64,000 nt of DNA from VXMO01 sp965219405 (GTDB taxonomy: Bacteria > Chloroflexota > Dehalococcoidia > UBA6926): assembly GCA_965219405.1 (NCBI GenBank), contig OZ244736.1, positions 1,798,001 through 1,862,000 on the forward strand. Reading direction: 5' to 3'. Below the pieces are notes generated by a model that saw nothing but the letters and a program-made list of their open reading frames with translations, made no database searches and had not been told where the DNA came from. Below, piece by piece: positions 34,668 to 43,670 of this stretch. The stretch's first letter is position 1, and every line of letters starts with the position of its first letter. The translations under genes and the position numbers were made by a program.

Positions 34668-37600
34668 CTACGCCTCCGCCCCGCGCAGGACCCATGCAAC
34701 GGGCTGCGACACGTATGCGCGCCACAAGGCAGCGGCCAGGCCAAGGCCCGTGGCGCATATCAATCCGATAACAAGCCCGGCCACCTGCCAGTCCGGAGAC
34801 AGAATCAGGCTGGGTACAGGCTCGGTTCCGGCGAGACCCTGGAATCGCGGCACAAGAATCCAGCTGAGGTAGATGCCGACGGCTATTGCGCCCGCACCGG
34901 CCGGGAGCACGATTGATATGTACTCCACGACAAAGGAGAGCAGCGCAGTGAATCGCGGCACGCCCAGCGCGCGCAGCACGGCGTTGTCACGCGCCCGATC
35001 CGATGCTGCGCCGGCGGCGTGCGCTGCGACGCCGATCAGCAAAGCCCCTATCCCCGCGAACAGGGCGATGAGCGTCATGCCACGCCATCCGGCAGACGCG
35101 AGCGGGCTCTGCTGTGTCTCTTCCTGAATAGCGATGCGATCCACCACTTCGCCCGTATATCGCTCGTCGTTCACGATAGAGTCCAAGATAGCCGTTTTCT
35201 GCTCCGGCGCGTCAGGCAGCGAGAGAAAAACCCGATTCGGCCAGAGCTTGTTCGTAACGCTGACGGCGTTGACGTGGTCGATGAGCGACTGCCCGTTGGC
35301 AACCAGGAATCCGGCCGATCCGGGTTCAATTGTCGGGAAAGCCGTGAGGGTACCGACGATGCGGATGGGGACGAGTCGATCCGCCACGTGCACCGCCGCC
35401 AGGCTGCCTACCTGCCAGCCGCGATTCAACAGGAGGTCGCCGGAGGCAAGCATGGGTATGGAAGACGCGCCCGGTGAGACATAGATGCCGCGCACGCCGT
35501 CACGCGTATCGCGTCCCCAAACAAATCTGAGCGTGCCCTCGCGCTCGCCTGCGGTTGCGCCGGCCCTGATGACGTCACGTCGCTCCCCGGTCAGGAGAAT
35601 GGGGAGCCAATCGGCGGCCTGGTCAAAGTCTTCAACGACGGTTTGCGCTCCCACCGAATCAGTTGCGACAAAGTCATCAAGCTCAAGGGATCCGGGTGTT
35701 CCACTTGCTCCTTCGACAGGCTCATAGATCATGATGCTGTTGAGCGTGTAGGGGCCGGGTGGCGGCGGCTGGCTGCCCCGGGCAAGCCTTGTTTCGAGGA
35801 ATCGCCAGCCGGAAAAGTCCAGCGCGCCGAGGCTGTACGTGTCCGGCCTCCCGAGGCCGTCAATGATCTGGAGCCACAAGAACCGATTGGCTTGCGGTAG
35901 CTCCGGGTTCACCCACACGCCGACGTGTTGTGTGCCGTCCGGAATGACGCGGGGGGGCGCGGGCGACTCATCCGTGAGAGCGAGACCTATGAGGAGCTCC
36001 TCCATGGGAACTTCCGCGTAATCTTCACGGAACTCCAGCAGTCCCCCAACCGTTGACGGATCGATGCCGATAATTGGGACGAGCGTACCCACCTGAACTG
36101 AGCCAAGTCCTGCCGTACTTGAATAGGCGGGGGAGGCGTCAAGGACGCCCTCTAACGCTCGGTAGTCCTCCGTCACTTCCGCAAAGGAGTTGCCAGTGAA
36201 CGAGCGATGTCGGTCGATCCGAACGTCGACTCCCGCCTGAAAGGTCGCCTGGTCTGCCGCAGCCTTGTCCAGCGTCCCGCCAAAGGTGGCGACGAAGACT
36301 CCGAGCACGCCAAACAGCAAGAGCAGGCCTGCGAGGGCGGCGGCTGGAGTGGAGGCGCGGTTGATGCGTTCCAGCGCCATGTCTATCGGCAGCCGTCCGA
36401 TGGCACGGGCGAAGGCAGCGGCGAGCTGTATGCCGAACGGTAATAGGCGATAGAGAAGTAAAAGGGCGGCAAGTGTCATCGCAATCGGAACGATGAGAAC
36501 GGTGCGGTCCAGTTGTGCCGTACCATCCGTTTGCGCGACGGCCACGCCTTCTTCAACGCCTCGAATCTCGACCTGCCACAGGATGGCTGCGGCGATCACA
36601 AGGAGAACGATATCCAGATGCAAACGGCGGAACCACGGGAGATTTGTTGGTCGGGATCTTTCGCTCTGCAGGGTGGAGACCGGGACGCGCGAGGCACCGA
36701 TGACCGGCACGGCCATGATGACGATGGTCACGGCGACGCCTGCTGCGAGCCACGGCAGAACGGGAACGATTGGCGTGGGCATCAGATTCGCGCCGTCAAG
36801 AGCGGCTCTCCACGCCCCAAGTTCGCCCAGCCCTCGAATTGCTCCGTAGGCAATCAGGGGGGCAAGGGCTGCAGACAGGACGGTCGCGCCAAGCGCCCAC
36901 GCCAGGATGAGTGTCACCGTTCGACGCCCCCCGGCTCCCCTGCTCCGCAGGAGACCGACAACGCCCTCCGTTGTCCGACCGACAGTGAACGCGATCATCG
37001 TCAGGGCATAGAGCAGGATTGTACCCACAATCACAAGGACGATGATGAGTGGCATCTGGTTGCGAGCGACCTCATCGCGGTAATCGGGCAGGCTGTTTGC
37101 GAGCAGGGATAGAAAAAGGCTGCGGGACGCATCCGCGGTAAGTCGGCCTTGCAGATCCGCTACAGCCGCGTCGGCGTTGGCAAGTCCCATGTCGAGCAGA
37201 CGATCCGGGTTGACGTACAAGGTGTCCATGACGTTGCCGAGGAGGGACGGCGTTTCAGCACCGATGCGGTCAACGAGGGTCTGTTCAGGTAAAAAGAGGC
37301 TTATTGTCCATAGCCCGGCCTGATTGCTCTCGGCGTCCATCCGCTCGTAGAAGAGGCCGCCGACCTGGAACCAATATCGCTCCTCCGGGTCTACAGGTTC
37401 CACGATGCCCACGAGGACGGCGTCATAGGGCATTGCGGGCGGGGGGAGCCGCGAGTTGAGGCGAAATTGCTGGCCGACCTGTAAACCTGTCTTCTCGGCC
37501 GCCAGGCTGCCGAGCATGACCTCGATCGGCCCACTCGCCACGAATTGCGCGCGGCGGCCTTCAACGACGTTTACCTTGTCGTCGAAACCGGATCGCGAGG

Positions 37601-37964
37601 TCAGCGTCGATATGACGTCCGACTCATCCGTGCCGGTGAGCGCGGTGCGGATGGGAAAGGCGGTGGAGTAGATGCCGCGTCGGTCCAATGCATCGCCGAG
37701 CGTGTCCTCGGCGGCGCTGAGGATAACGTTGCGGGTGGCATTGTATTGCTCAGGTTCGAACGTCGAGAACCCTGTTGCGACGATGGCATCCAGGTTATAG
37801 GAATTGCGTTCGAGGTAGTCCTGAAAGGCAAGGCGCTGAACGGTGTTGAGGTAAAGAGGACCGAGAATGGAGAGAGTGATTGTGAGCAAGATTCCAAGGG
37901 ATGCCACGAGCGCCAGCGCTCTCTTGCCCCTAGTTTGTCTCCACGCCAGCCGCCATGGCGACAC
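34668..37964 (-). CDS. Large FtsX/MacB-type ABC permease A
   Basis: A 1098-residue permease with the same layout as permease B: N-terminal TM (LALVASLGILLTITLSILG), extracytoplasmic domain, TM cluster in the first half, another extracytoplasmic domain and a C-terminal FtsX bundle containing ARDNAVLRALGVPRFTALLS. It is the first gene of the operon permease A-permease B-ATPase-ATPase. The first TM follows a short basic N-terminus. The two permeases probably form a heterodimer. Confidence 0.87.
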   Translation of the reverse strand: MSPWRLAWRQTRGKRALALVASLGILLTITLSILGPLYLNTVQRLAFQDYLERNSYNLDAIVATGFSTFEPEQYNATRNVILSAAEDTLGDALDRRGIYSTAFPIRTALTGTDESDVISTLTSRSGFDDKVNVVEGRRAQFVASGPIEVMLGSLAAEKTGLQVGQQFRLNSRLPPPAMPYDAVLVGIVEPVDPEERYWFQVGGLFYERMDAESNQAGLWTISLFLPEQTLVDRIGAETPSLLGNVMDTLYVNPDRLLDMGLANADAAVADLQGRLTADASRSLFLSLLANSLPDYRDEVARNQMPLIIVLVIVGTILLYALTMIAFTVGRTTEGVVGLLRSRGAGGRRTVTLILAWALGATVLSAALAPLIAYGAIRGLGELGAWRAALDGANLMPTPIVPVLPWLAAGVAVTIVIMAVPVIGASRVPVSTLQSERSRPTNLPWFRRLHLDIVLLVIAAAILWQVEIRGVEEGVAVAQTDGTAQLDRTVLIVPIAMTLAALLLLYRLLPFGIQLAAAFARAIGRLPIDMALERINRASTPAAALAGLLLLFGVLGVFVATFGGTLDKAAADQATFQAGVDVRIDRHRSFTGNSFAEVTEDYRALEGVLDASPAYSSTAGLGSVQVGTLVPIIGIDPSTVGGLLEFREDYAEVPMEELLIGLALTDESPAPPRVIPDGTQHVGVWVNPELPQANRFLWLQIIDGLGRPDTYSLGALDFSGWRFLETRLARGSQPPPPGPYTLNSIMIYEPVEGASGTPGSLELDDFVATDSVGAQTVVEDFDQAADWLPILLTGERRDVIRAGATAGEREGTLRFVWGRDTRDGVRGIYVSPGASSIPMLASGDLLLNRGWQVGSLAAVHVADRLVPIRIVGTLTAFPTIEPGSAGFLVANGQSLIDHVNAVSVTNKLWPNRVFLSLPDAPEQKTAILDSIVNDERYTGEVVDRIAIQEETQQSPLASAGWRGMTLIALFAGIGALLIGVAAHAAGAASDRARDNAVLRALGVPRFTALLSFVVEYISIVLPAGAGAIAVGIYLSWILVPRFQGLAGTEPVPSLILSPDWQVAGLVIGLICATGLGLAAALWRAYVSQPVAWVLRGAEA

Positions 37965-38031
37965 GCACCAACCCTCCCCTTGAACCCCGATTCAGCGAAT
38001 TATACTTGTTTGCGGCGGAATGGGAGGTGTA

Positions 38032-38814
38032 ATGGGAACATTCATTGATGCTCACACGCATATTGACCAGCACGACGCGGATGAGTGGCCAGACATTGTG
38101 GCACGCGCTCGGGAGGCGGGTGTTGGGGCTATCATTGCCGCCGGCGTGACAATCGAATCTTCGGAGCGTTGCATCAGGTTGGCAGAGCAGTTCGCCGGCG
38201 TTGTCTGGGCAGGGGTGGGCGTCCATCCAATGGATATCTCCGGTCCACTTTCAGATGGCGAAATCAAGCGGCTGCGTGAGTTGGCCTCACATGAGCGGGT
38301 TGTCTGCATCAGCGAGATCGGGCTCGACTGGGAGCCGGGTCGACCGGATAGAGCGGCGCAGGAACAGGCTTTTCGAGCACAGCTGCGTTTGGCGGTTGAA
38401 CTGAATCTGCCCGTGATTTTCCACAATCGAGACGCCGGTATAGAGCCGTTGCGAATCATACAGGAGGAGGTAGGCGACAAAGTGCCTGTCGTCGCGCATT
38501 ATTTCCAGGGGCCGCCGGATTACGCTCTCGCGTGCCTGGATCAGGGCATCTATCTCTCGCTGGCCAAGCCGCTGCTACGGTTGCCGGAGTTGCAGGAAAT
38601 CATTGAGAAACACGCGCCGCTGGAGTCCATCGTTCTTGAAACGGATTCTTATCCGCAGCCGTACAAGAAGAACCGCAACAATTGGACTGAGCCGCGAGAC
38701 GTGCCGATGGTCGCGGCAAAGGTGGCCGAGTTGAAGGGAATTTCAGCCAATGAAGTTGCTGAGACGACCACGGCAACCATTCAGGCGGTGCTGGGACGGG
38801 ACATCCTGGCGTAG
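38032..38814 (+). CDS. TatD-family metal-dependent hydrolase
   Basis: A 260-residue TIM-barrel nuclease-like hydrolase. The N-terminal metal motif is FIDAHTHID, GVGVHPMD and SEIGLDW follow, then VIFHNRDA, VVAHYFQG and a final VLETDSYPQP. All are TatD hallmarks. GGGAGGTG before the ATG at 38032 favours this start over ATG 38020. Metal-dependent DNase activity is known for the family. Confidence 0.9.
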   Translation: MGTFIDAHTHIDQHDADEWPDIVARAREAGVGAIIAAGVTIESSERCIRLAEQFAGVVWAGVGVHPMDISGPLSDGEIKRLRELASHERVVCISEIGLDWEPGRPDRAAQEQAFRAQLRLAVELNLPVIFHNRDAGIEPLRIIQEEVGDKVPVVAHYFQGPPDYALACLDQGIYLSLAKPLLRLPELQEIIEKHAPLESIVLETDSYPQPYKKNRNNWTEPRDVPMVAAKVAELKGISANEVAETTTATIQAVLGRDILA

Positions 38815-38821
38815 CGGAGGT

Positions 38822-40135
38822 TTAGATGGCGCCCCGGGAATAGGACGCCATACCTTCTTCTCCGGTTTTTTCTTCGTCACCGAGGAGTTTGTCCGGCATA
38901 CCCGTGCTCCGCAGGGACCGGAATATCAACAGACTCACGATTACCAAAGCGAGCGTAATCGCTCCCATGATTGCGGTTGCCGTTGGCGCTCCATAGTTTT
39001 CCGCGAGCCAGCCGATCATGGTGAACCCTACAGGAGAGGCTCCCCACGTCGTTGTGCGAATCGCAGACAGACGGCCTCGCATGGAGTCGCTGATTAAGAA
39101 TTGCGCTCGCGCGGTGGTGGCCACGAGGCAGGACTGGAAGCCAAAACCGGCGAGGTATGCAAAAAACAGCGACAACGTAAGTATTTCGGAGAAGCTAAAG
39201 GCTATAAGGGCGAGAGCGAAACCAATCCCGCCCAGCACGATCAGGTTTCGGATTGCGCGGGGACTGCTAAAGGTCGCAAGGACGATGGATCCCGTCATTG
39301 AACCGGCCCCCGCCGCCGCGCCAAGATCACCGGCAACCGTCGCGCCCTGGTGGAGGACATCACGCGCGAACACGACGAGTTGAGTTTGGTAGGGCGATCC
39401 GAAGATGATTGCAGCGCCGGCAATGGTCATCAGACCGAGTATGACCTTGTAGCGCCAAACAAAAGCGGCGCCCTCAACAGTGTCCGTCCAAACGGTCGCC
39501 AGGGTCTTGTTTCCTTCGCGCACGCCCTGACGGGTGTTGACGGGCAGGAGGAAGAAGATGGACACGGTTGAGAGGCCGGCGGCGGCGCCAAATGCCGCCG
39601 CTCCACCGAATTCGTCAAACATGCGCCCGCCGATAAAGCTGCCGACGAGCATCCCGCCGCTGAACATGATGGACGAAAGCGCAATGCCGTTGGCCATGTT
39701 CGCACGGGTGACAAGGTTCGGCACGACGGCCATACGCGAGGGGATGGCGACGGCGAATGCGATGCCCGCGATGGCCGTCAAGACAAAGAGGCTCCATATC
39801 TCCATCTGATCAATGGCAAGCAAAACAACGAAGCCCAGCAAGGCGAGGATCGTCACGATCTCGGTGACAATGAGGATCCACTTACGGCTGAACCTGTCGG
39901 CCAGAACACCGCCGGGCAGGGAGAGGATCAAAGACGGCAGTTCACCCGCAGTTGCGGCAGCAGCGACTATTTCCGGGGAATCCGTCATTTCCAGTGCTAC
40001 CCACCCTCTGAAGAGGAGGAGCATCATGTGGGAAATGATGGCGGCGACGGACGACAACCAGAACAGGGTGTAATCGCCTGACTGGAAGGATCGGAGCGGC
40101 CCACGGCCAAAAAGCGCCTGCAACAGGAAAACCAT
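38822..40135 (-). CDS. MFS transporter
   Basis: A 437-residue transporter with about 12 TM helices. The loop 2-3 motif is GGVLADRFSRKWIL. It is closest in style to the enterobactin exporter/macrolide efflux group, like the carrier at 21959. Convergent with tatD (7-bp gap) and divergent from the crotonase at 40201. Confidence 0.83.
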   Translation of the reverse strand: MVFLLQALFGRGPLRSFQSGDYTLFWLSSVAAIISHMMLLLFRGWVALEMTDSPEIVAAAATAGELPSLILSLPGGVLADRFSRKWILIVTEIVTILALLGFVVLLAIDQMEIWSLFVLTAIAGIAFAVAIPSRMAVVPNLVTRANMANGIALSSIMFSGGMLVGSFIGGRMFDEFGGAAAFGAAAGLSTVSIFFLLPVNTRQGVREGNKTLATVWTDTVEGAAFVWRYKVILGLMTIAGAAIIFGSPYQTQLVVFARDVLHQGATVAGDLGAAAGAGSMTGSIVLATFSSPRAIRNLIVLGGIGFALALIAFSFSEILTLSLFFAYLAGFGFQSCLVATTARAQFLISDSMRGRLSAIRTTTWGASPVGFTMIGWLAENYGAPTATAIMGAITLALVIVSLLIFRSLRSTGMPDKLLGDEEKTGEEGMASYSRGAI

Positions 40136-40200
40136 CTCACCGTCTACAATACGTCATCACAACCTCGTCACATAGAAAGGTAGGAAAGGAGAAAATAGCC

Positions 40201-40992
40201 ATGACAGGATCACCGGATGTCGTCCTCTATGAGAAGCGGGATCGGATCGCCTACGTCACTCTCAATCGACCGGAGGCGATGAACGCGTTGAATTCAGCAG
40301 TGGGCGCACGCCTCTACGAAATCTGGACCGATTTCCGTGACGATGACGACCTACTCGTTGCAATTCTCACGGGCGCGGGCGGGCGCGCATTCTCCGCCGG
40401 CGCTGACCTCAAGGAAGTCAGCGGCAGGCAGGCGGAGGGGTTGGCTCAATTTGAATCGAGGGGTCCCGGTTCCCGATTCATCACGGATCTTGACGTCTGG
40501 AAGCCGATTATCTCAGCCATTGACGGCTATTGTGTTGCGGGCGGCCTCGAGCTTGCCATGCAGACGGATATCCGCATCGCAACGGAGAAGTCGCAGTTTG
40601 GTCTGCCAGAGCCGCGCTGGAGCATCATGCCCGCGTATGGCCTTCACCACATGATGCGCATGGTTCCAACCGGAGACGCGTTGCGGATGATGCTGACCGG
40701 CAGCCGCATCAACACGGACGTGGCGCTGCGAAACGGTCTGATCCAGGAGGTGTACCCGGACCGCGACTCCCTGATGGAGGCCGCGCAGGGCATTGCGGAA
40801 GAGGTTAAGTTGTGCGCCCCGATGGCGGTGCAGGCAATCAAGCAGATCGCCTACGTCGGCCGCAGCATGCCGCCCGAGTACTCCTACCGTTTCGCGCAGG
40901 AGTTGAGCGCGAAGGTTCTTGGCAGTGAGGACGCGGCCGTTGGTCCCGCCGCCTTCGCGGAGCGGCGGACGCCGGAGTGGAAGGGGCGGTAA
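40201..40992 (+). CDS. Enoyl-CoA hydratase/isomerase with complete Glu pair
   Basis: A 263-residue crotonase. GAGGRAFSAGADLKE is the oxyanion-hole motif, YCVAGGLELAMQTD carries the first catalytic Glu and GLPEPRWSIMP the second. Unlike the four tandem paralogues at 11.6-16.4 kb it therefore keeps both Glu residues and is a plausible hydratase. AAAGGAG precedes the ATG. Confidence 0.9.
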   Translation: MTGSPDVVLYEKRDRIAYVTLNRPEAMNALNSAVGARLYEIWTDFRDDDDLLVAILTGAGGRAFSAGADLKEVSGRQAEGLAQFESRGPGSRFITDLDVWKPIISAIDGYCVAGGLELAMQTDIRIATEKSQFGLPEPRWSIMPAYGLHHMMRMVPTGDALRMMLTGSRINTDVALRNGLIQEVYPDRDSLMEAAQGIAEEVKLCAPMAVQAIKQIAYVGRSMPPEYSYRFAQELSAKVLGSEDAAVGPAAFAERRTPEWKGR

Positions 40993-41040
40993 CAGCGAGT
41001 CATCATTCCCGTGCTTGACGCGGAGAACCGACGACCCAAT

Positions 41041-41068
41041 GTAGAGGCGCGTCACGACGCGCCTCTAC
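41041..41068. repeat. 13-bp perfect palindrome
   Basis: GTAGAGGCGCGTC and its complement are separated by AC. It lies in the 152-bp gap between the crotonase and the DUF5678-like gene. It resembles short dispersed palindromes of environmental genomes and could act as a transcript-end hairpin, but there is no U-tract. Confidence 0.8.
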
Positions 41069-41144
41069 AGGTTACCTTTGACCCCGAACATATGATGCCT
41101 ATACTTGAATGGCTGGGACACCGAAGCAAACTGAGAAGGTGGAC

Positions 41145-41399
41145 ATGAGTACGCAGGAAGACAAGATCCTGCTCAGCAGCCAGATTGCCGCCTACGACGA
41201 AATGCGGAATCGCCTAGAGACCGACTATTTCGGGAAGTGGGTTGTCTTCCACAACATGGAACTGATTGACACCTACAACTCATTTGAGGATGCTGCCGAA
41301 GAGGCCGTGCAAAAATTCGGCCGCGGCCCGTACCTCATCAGGCAAGTTGGAGCGCCTCCCGCGACTTTGCCTGCGTCGGTGCAATTCGGAATTCGATAG
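41145..41399 (+). CDS. Small DUF5678-like protein
   Basis: An 84-residue protein. An N-terminal helix precedes the segment GKWVVFHNMELIDTYNSF and then EAVQKFGRGPYLIRQVG, which fits DUF5678. AAGGTGG lies just upstream of ATG 41145; an in-frame ATG at 41109 is also possible. The stop codon overlaps the GTG start of the aspartic-protease-like gene by one base. Function unknown, presumably linked to that protein. Confidence 0.78.
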   Translation: MSTQEDKILLSSQIAAYDEMRNRLETDYFGKWVVFHNMELIDTYNSFEDAAEEAVQKFGRGPYLIRQVGAPPATLPASVQFGIR

Positions 41400-41857
41400 T
41401 GCCAACGATTCAAGTTGGGTTTGAAGACAGCGACAACACACCAGGCGGCGATATCTTGGCCCGGAATGGGCCGACATTGTATGTTCGGATCGGGTTTGAT
41501 TCAGAATTCTCGATTCACCGACCGGCGCGTCCCAACTTACCGCATCAACCACAACCCGCTTTGGTCGATACTGGCGCAATGGAAAGCTGTGTTGACTCCG
41601 CCTTAGCTTTGAGGCTTGACCTACCTGTAGTCGACCGAAGAATAGTCTCAGGAGCCCATGGTCCTGAAGAATTGAATTATCATCTGGCACAGATTTACGT
41701 GTCCGAACTGGATCACACAATCTATGGGCAATTCGCTGGTGTTCACCTAACGGCTGGAGGACAACAGCATGTCGCTCTAATTGGCAGAACCTTCCTTCGA
41801 CATCTCACTATGGCCTACGATGGTCGCAGCGGCCAAGTGGCCCTGAGCAACGATTAG
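41399..41857 (+). CDS. Retropepsin-like aspartic protease-fold protein
   Basis: A 152-residue protein with ALVDTGAMESCVD (Asp-Thr-Gly active-site triad of retroviral-type aspartic proteases) and a later hydrophobic HVALIGRTFLRHL segment corresponding to the Ile/Leu-Gly motif. One D-T-G per chain implies dimerisation. The GTG start overlaps the upstream stop (TAGTG). Its base composition is less GC-rich than the flanking genes, so transfer is possible. Protease activity is inferred. Confidence 0.78.
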   Translation: MPTIQVGFEDSDNTPGGDILARNGPTLYVRIGFDSEFSIHRPARPNLPHQPQPALVDTGAMESCVDSALALRLDLPVVDRRIVSGAHGPEELNYHLAQIYVSELDHTIYGQFAGVHLTAGGQQHVALIGRTFLRHLTMAYDGRSGQVALSND

Positions 41858-41865
41858 CCAGACTT

Positions 41866-43173
41866 CTACACCGTTCGCCGCGAGGGGTGTGATTCCGGCA
41901 GCAGTATGCCGATCAACCCTACCGTGACTGAGACGGGCAGCACGATAAACAGCGCCGTTGCCAATGAGCCTGTCCCTTCCTGGAGCGCGCCCGCAAGTAT
42001 CGGGCCGATGGTGGAGCCGAGCGGCGTGATCGTCCTGATGAGGCCGACCGCCACCGCGACCTCACGCGGCCTGAACTGCATATCGAACGGAACCGTCATG
42101 ATCATCGGCACCACGGAGGACGTCATCATCCCCTGGATGACCAGGAACGGTAACAGAGCCAGCGTCCATGAATTCGACGATAAGAAACTATCCGGCAGCC
42201 AGGACAATAAGGGGTTGTCGGGACCAAGGGAAAGGATTGTCAGATAGAGGACGGGCATGATGAATCCCTGAACGAAGATGAACGGTTTGCGCCGCCGGAA
42301 GAAGTTTGACAGAGGACCAACGCTGAGCGACCCGATCGTTCCTCCAATGGGGAACGCTGAGAACAACAGTCCCACCGTGATCAGCGATAGACCGTGTTCC
42401 TCCTGAGCAAACGTCGGGAAGAACGTGACGAACGTCGCCCATGCCATCGCCCCGCCAAACTGGGTCGACGCAATCATGAATAGAATCGGATGCCGACGGA
42501 GCACGCCCGCCGCCCCGCCCGAACTCTCCGCGGGCAGCTGCGCAAACGGGGCCGTCCCGGATGCAGATGACTGATAGCCGCGCTCCCGTCCGACGATGAA
42601 CCAGATGATTGCAACGGCGGCGTAGACGACGGCGAGCAGGAGATGAATTCCTCGCCACCCGCCAACATGTGGCATCAGTACCGGAACCAGCCCAATGGCC
42701 ACCAACTGGCCGATGCCGAAGCTCGCGACAGTAATTGAGTTCAACGTGGCGATGCGGGGACCGCTGAACCACTGCTGGATGAGCATCACCTCCGCCTGCG
42801 TCCGGGACACAAGCGCATACATGAACATCAGCCTCGCTGCCAGCAGGATCCAATAATTCGGCGCAATGCCCTGAAAGACCGCCGCGATCGTCATGCCCAC
42901 AAGCGCCAGCAGTGTCACGAGGCGCGGGCTGAACCTGGACATCCATATTGCGGAGGGCAATGAGAGGGTTGTCAGCGCTACAAAAAATGCAGCACCAAGG
43001 TAGCCCTCCTGGACGGGGCTGATATCGAATTCGGTACGGATCTCCGGCAGCGTCAGGCCGATCAGGAAGATCATCACCGTGGACGTGCCGTCCACCGCCC
43101 ACAGGGCGGACATGACGACCCATCCGGTACGGTTTGAGGCCGGGGACTGTGTCGCGGCGCCGGGGCCGCTCAT
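41866..43173 (-). CDS. MFS transporter
   Basis: A 435-residue carrier with about 12 TM helices, resembling nitrate/nitrite or organic-anion MFS porters (MSALWAVDGTSTVMIFLIG start). Its start is 7 bp downstream of the Zn-ribbon gene stop, so it forms an operon with the thiolase and Zn-ribbon genes. Uptake of the compound degraded by the thiolase pair is a guess. Confidence 0.83.
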   Translation of the reverse strand: MSGPGAATQSPASNRTGWVVMSALWAVDGTSTVMIFLIGLTLPEIRTEFDISPVQEGYLGAAFFVALTTLSLPSAIWMSRFSPRLVTLLALVGMTIAAVFQGIAPNYWILLAARLMFMYALVSRTQAEVMLIQQWFSGPRIATLNSITVASFGIGQLVAIGLVPVLMPHVGGWRGIHLLLAVVYAAVAIIWFIVGRERGYQSSASGTAPFAQLPAESSGGAAGVLRRHPILFMIASTQFGGAMAWATFVTFFPTFAQEEHGLSLITVGLLFSAFPIGGTIGSLSVGPLSNFFRRRKPFIFVQGFIMPVLYLTILSLGPDNPLLSWLPDSFLSSNSWTLALLPFLVIQGMMTSSVVPMIMTVPFDMQFRPREVAVAVGLIRTITPLGSTIGPILAGALQEGTGSLATALFIVLPVSVTVGLIGILLPESHPSRRTV

Positions 43174-43180
43174 CGGCGAA

Positions 43181-43615
43181 TCACGCAGGCTTGAACTTCA
43201 CCAGTGTCCACTCGGGCGTAATGTCCTCATAAACCGCCACAACCGGCATGTCCACCTGTACGTCATGTGGCTCAATGTTGATGACGTTCGAGATCATTCG
43301 CGCGCCCTCGTCGAGTTGGATAACCGCATACACATACGGCGCTTCCTCGTTGAACCGCGCGTCGTTCGGCTGATACACAATTGTGAACGCGTGAACGCGC
43401 CCGCGCCCCGAGACGGGCGCCCATTCGAGATCATCGGACAGGCAAACGGGGCAGAGCTCGCGCGGGTAGAAGAAGAAGCCGTCGTGTTGGCGGCATCGCT
43501 GAATGACAAGCTCATGCCGTTTCGTTGCCTCCCAGAACGGCTTCGTAAAATCGCCTAACGTTGTGCCGTGCAGGCCGCCGGGAATCGGCAGGGGCTTTGT
43601 GTATTCGGTCGTCAT
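43181..43615 (-). CDS. Zn-ribbon/OB-fold (DUF35) thiolase partner
   Basis: A 144-residue DUF35 protein. A rubredoxin-like zinc ribbon, CRQHDGFFFYPRELCPVC (only three Cys in the motif, the position of the first after Arg), is followed by the OB-fold GRGRVHAFTIVYQPN. These small subunits bind SCP2-type thiolases or hydratases (ChsH2/BbsA-like). It lies directly downstream of the thiolase gene, the classical pairing, and upstream of an MFS gene. Confidence 0.87.
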   Translation of the reverse strand: MTTEYTKPLPIPGGLHGTTLGDFTKPFWEATKRHELVIQRCRQHDGFFFYPRELCPVCLSDDLEWAPVSGRGRVHAFTIVYQPNDARFNEEAPYVYAVIQLDEGARMISNVINIEPHDVQVDMPVVAVYEDITPEWTLVKFKPA

Positions 43616-43670
43616 CGCTGCTTCTCACTCACTCACGAACGGACTTGCTCGCCGCGATTCGATACTCTTC

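Noticed and set aside
34667..34744. Extension of permease B upstream of the GTG at 34666
   Set aside because: It overlaps permease A, is not membrane-like, and a good Shine-Dalgarno lies 6 nt before the GTG.
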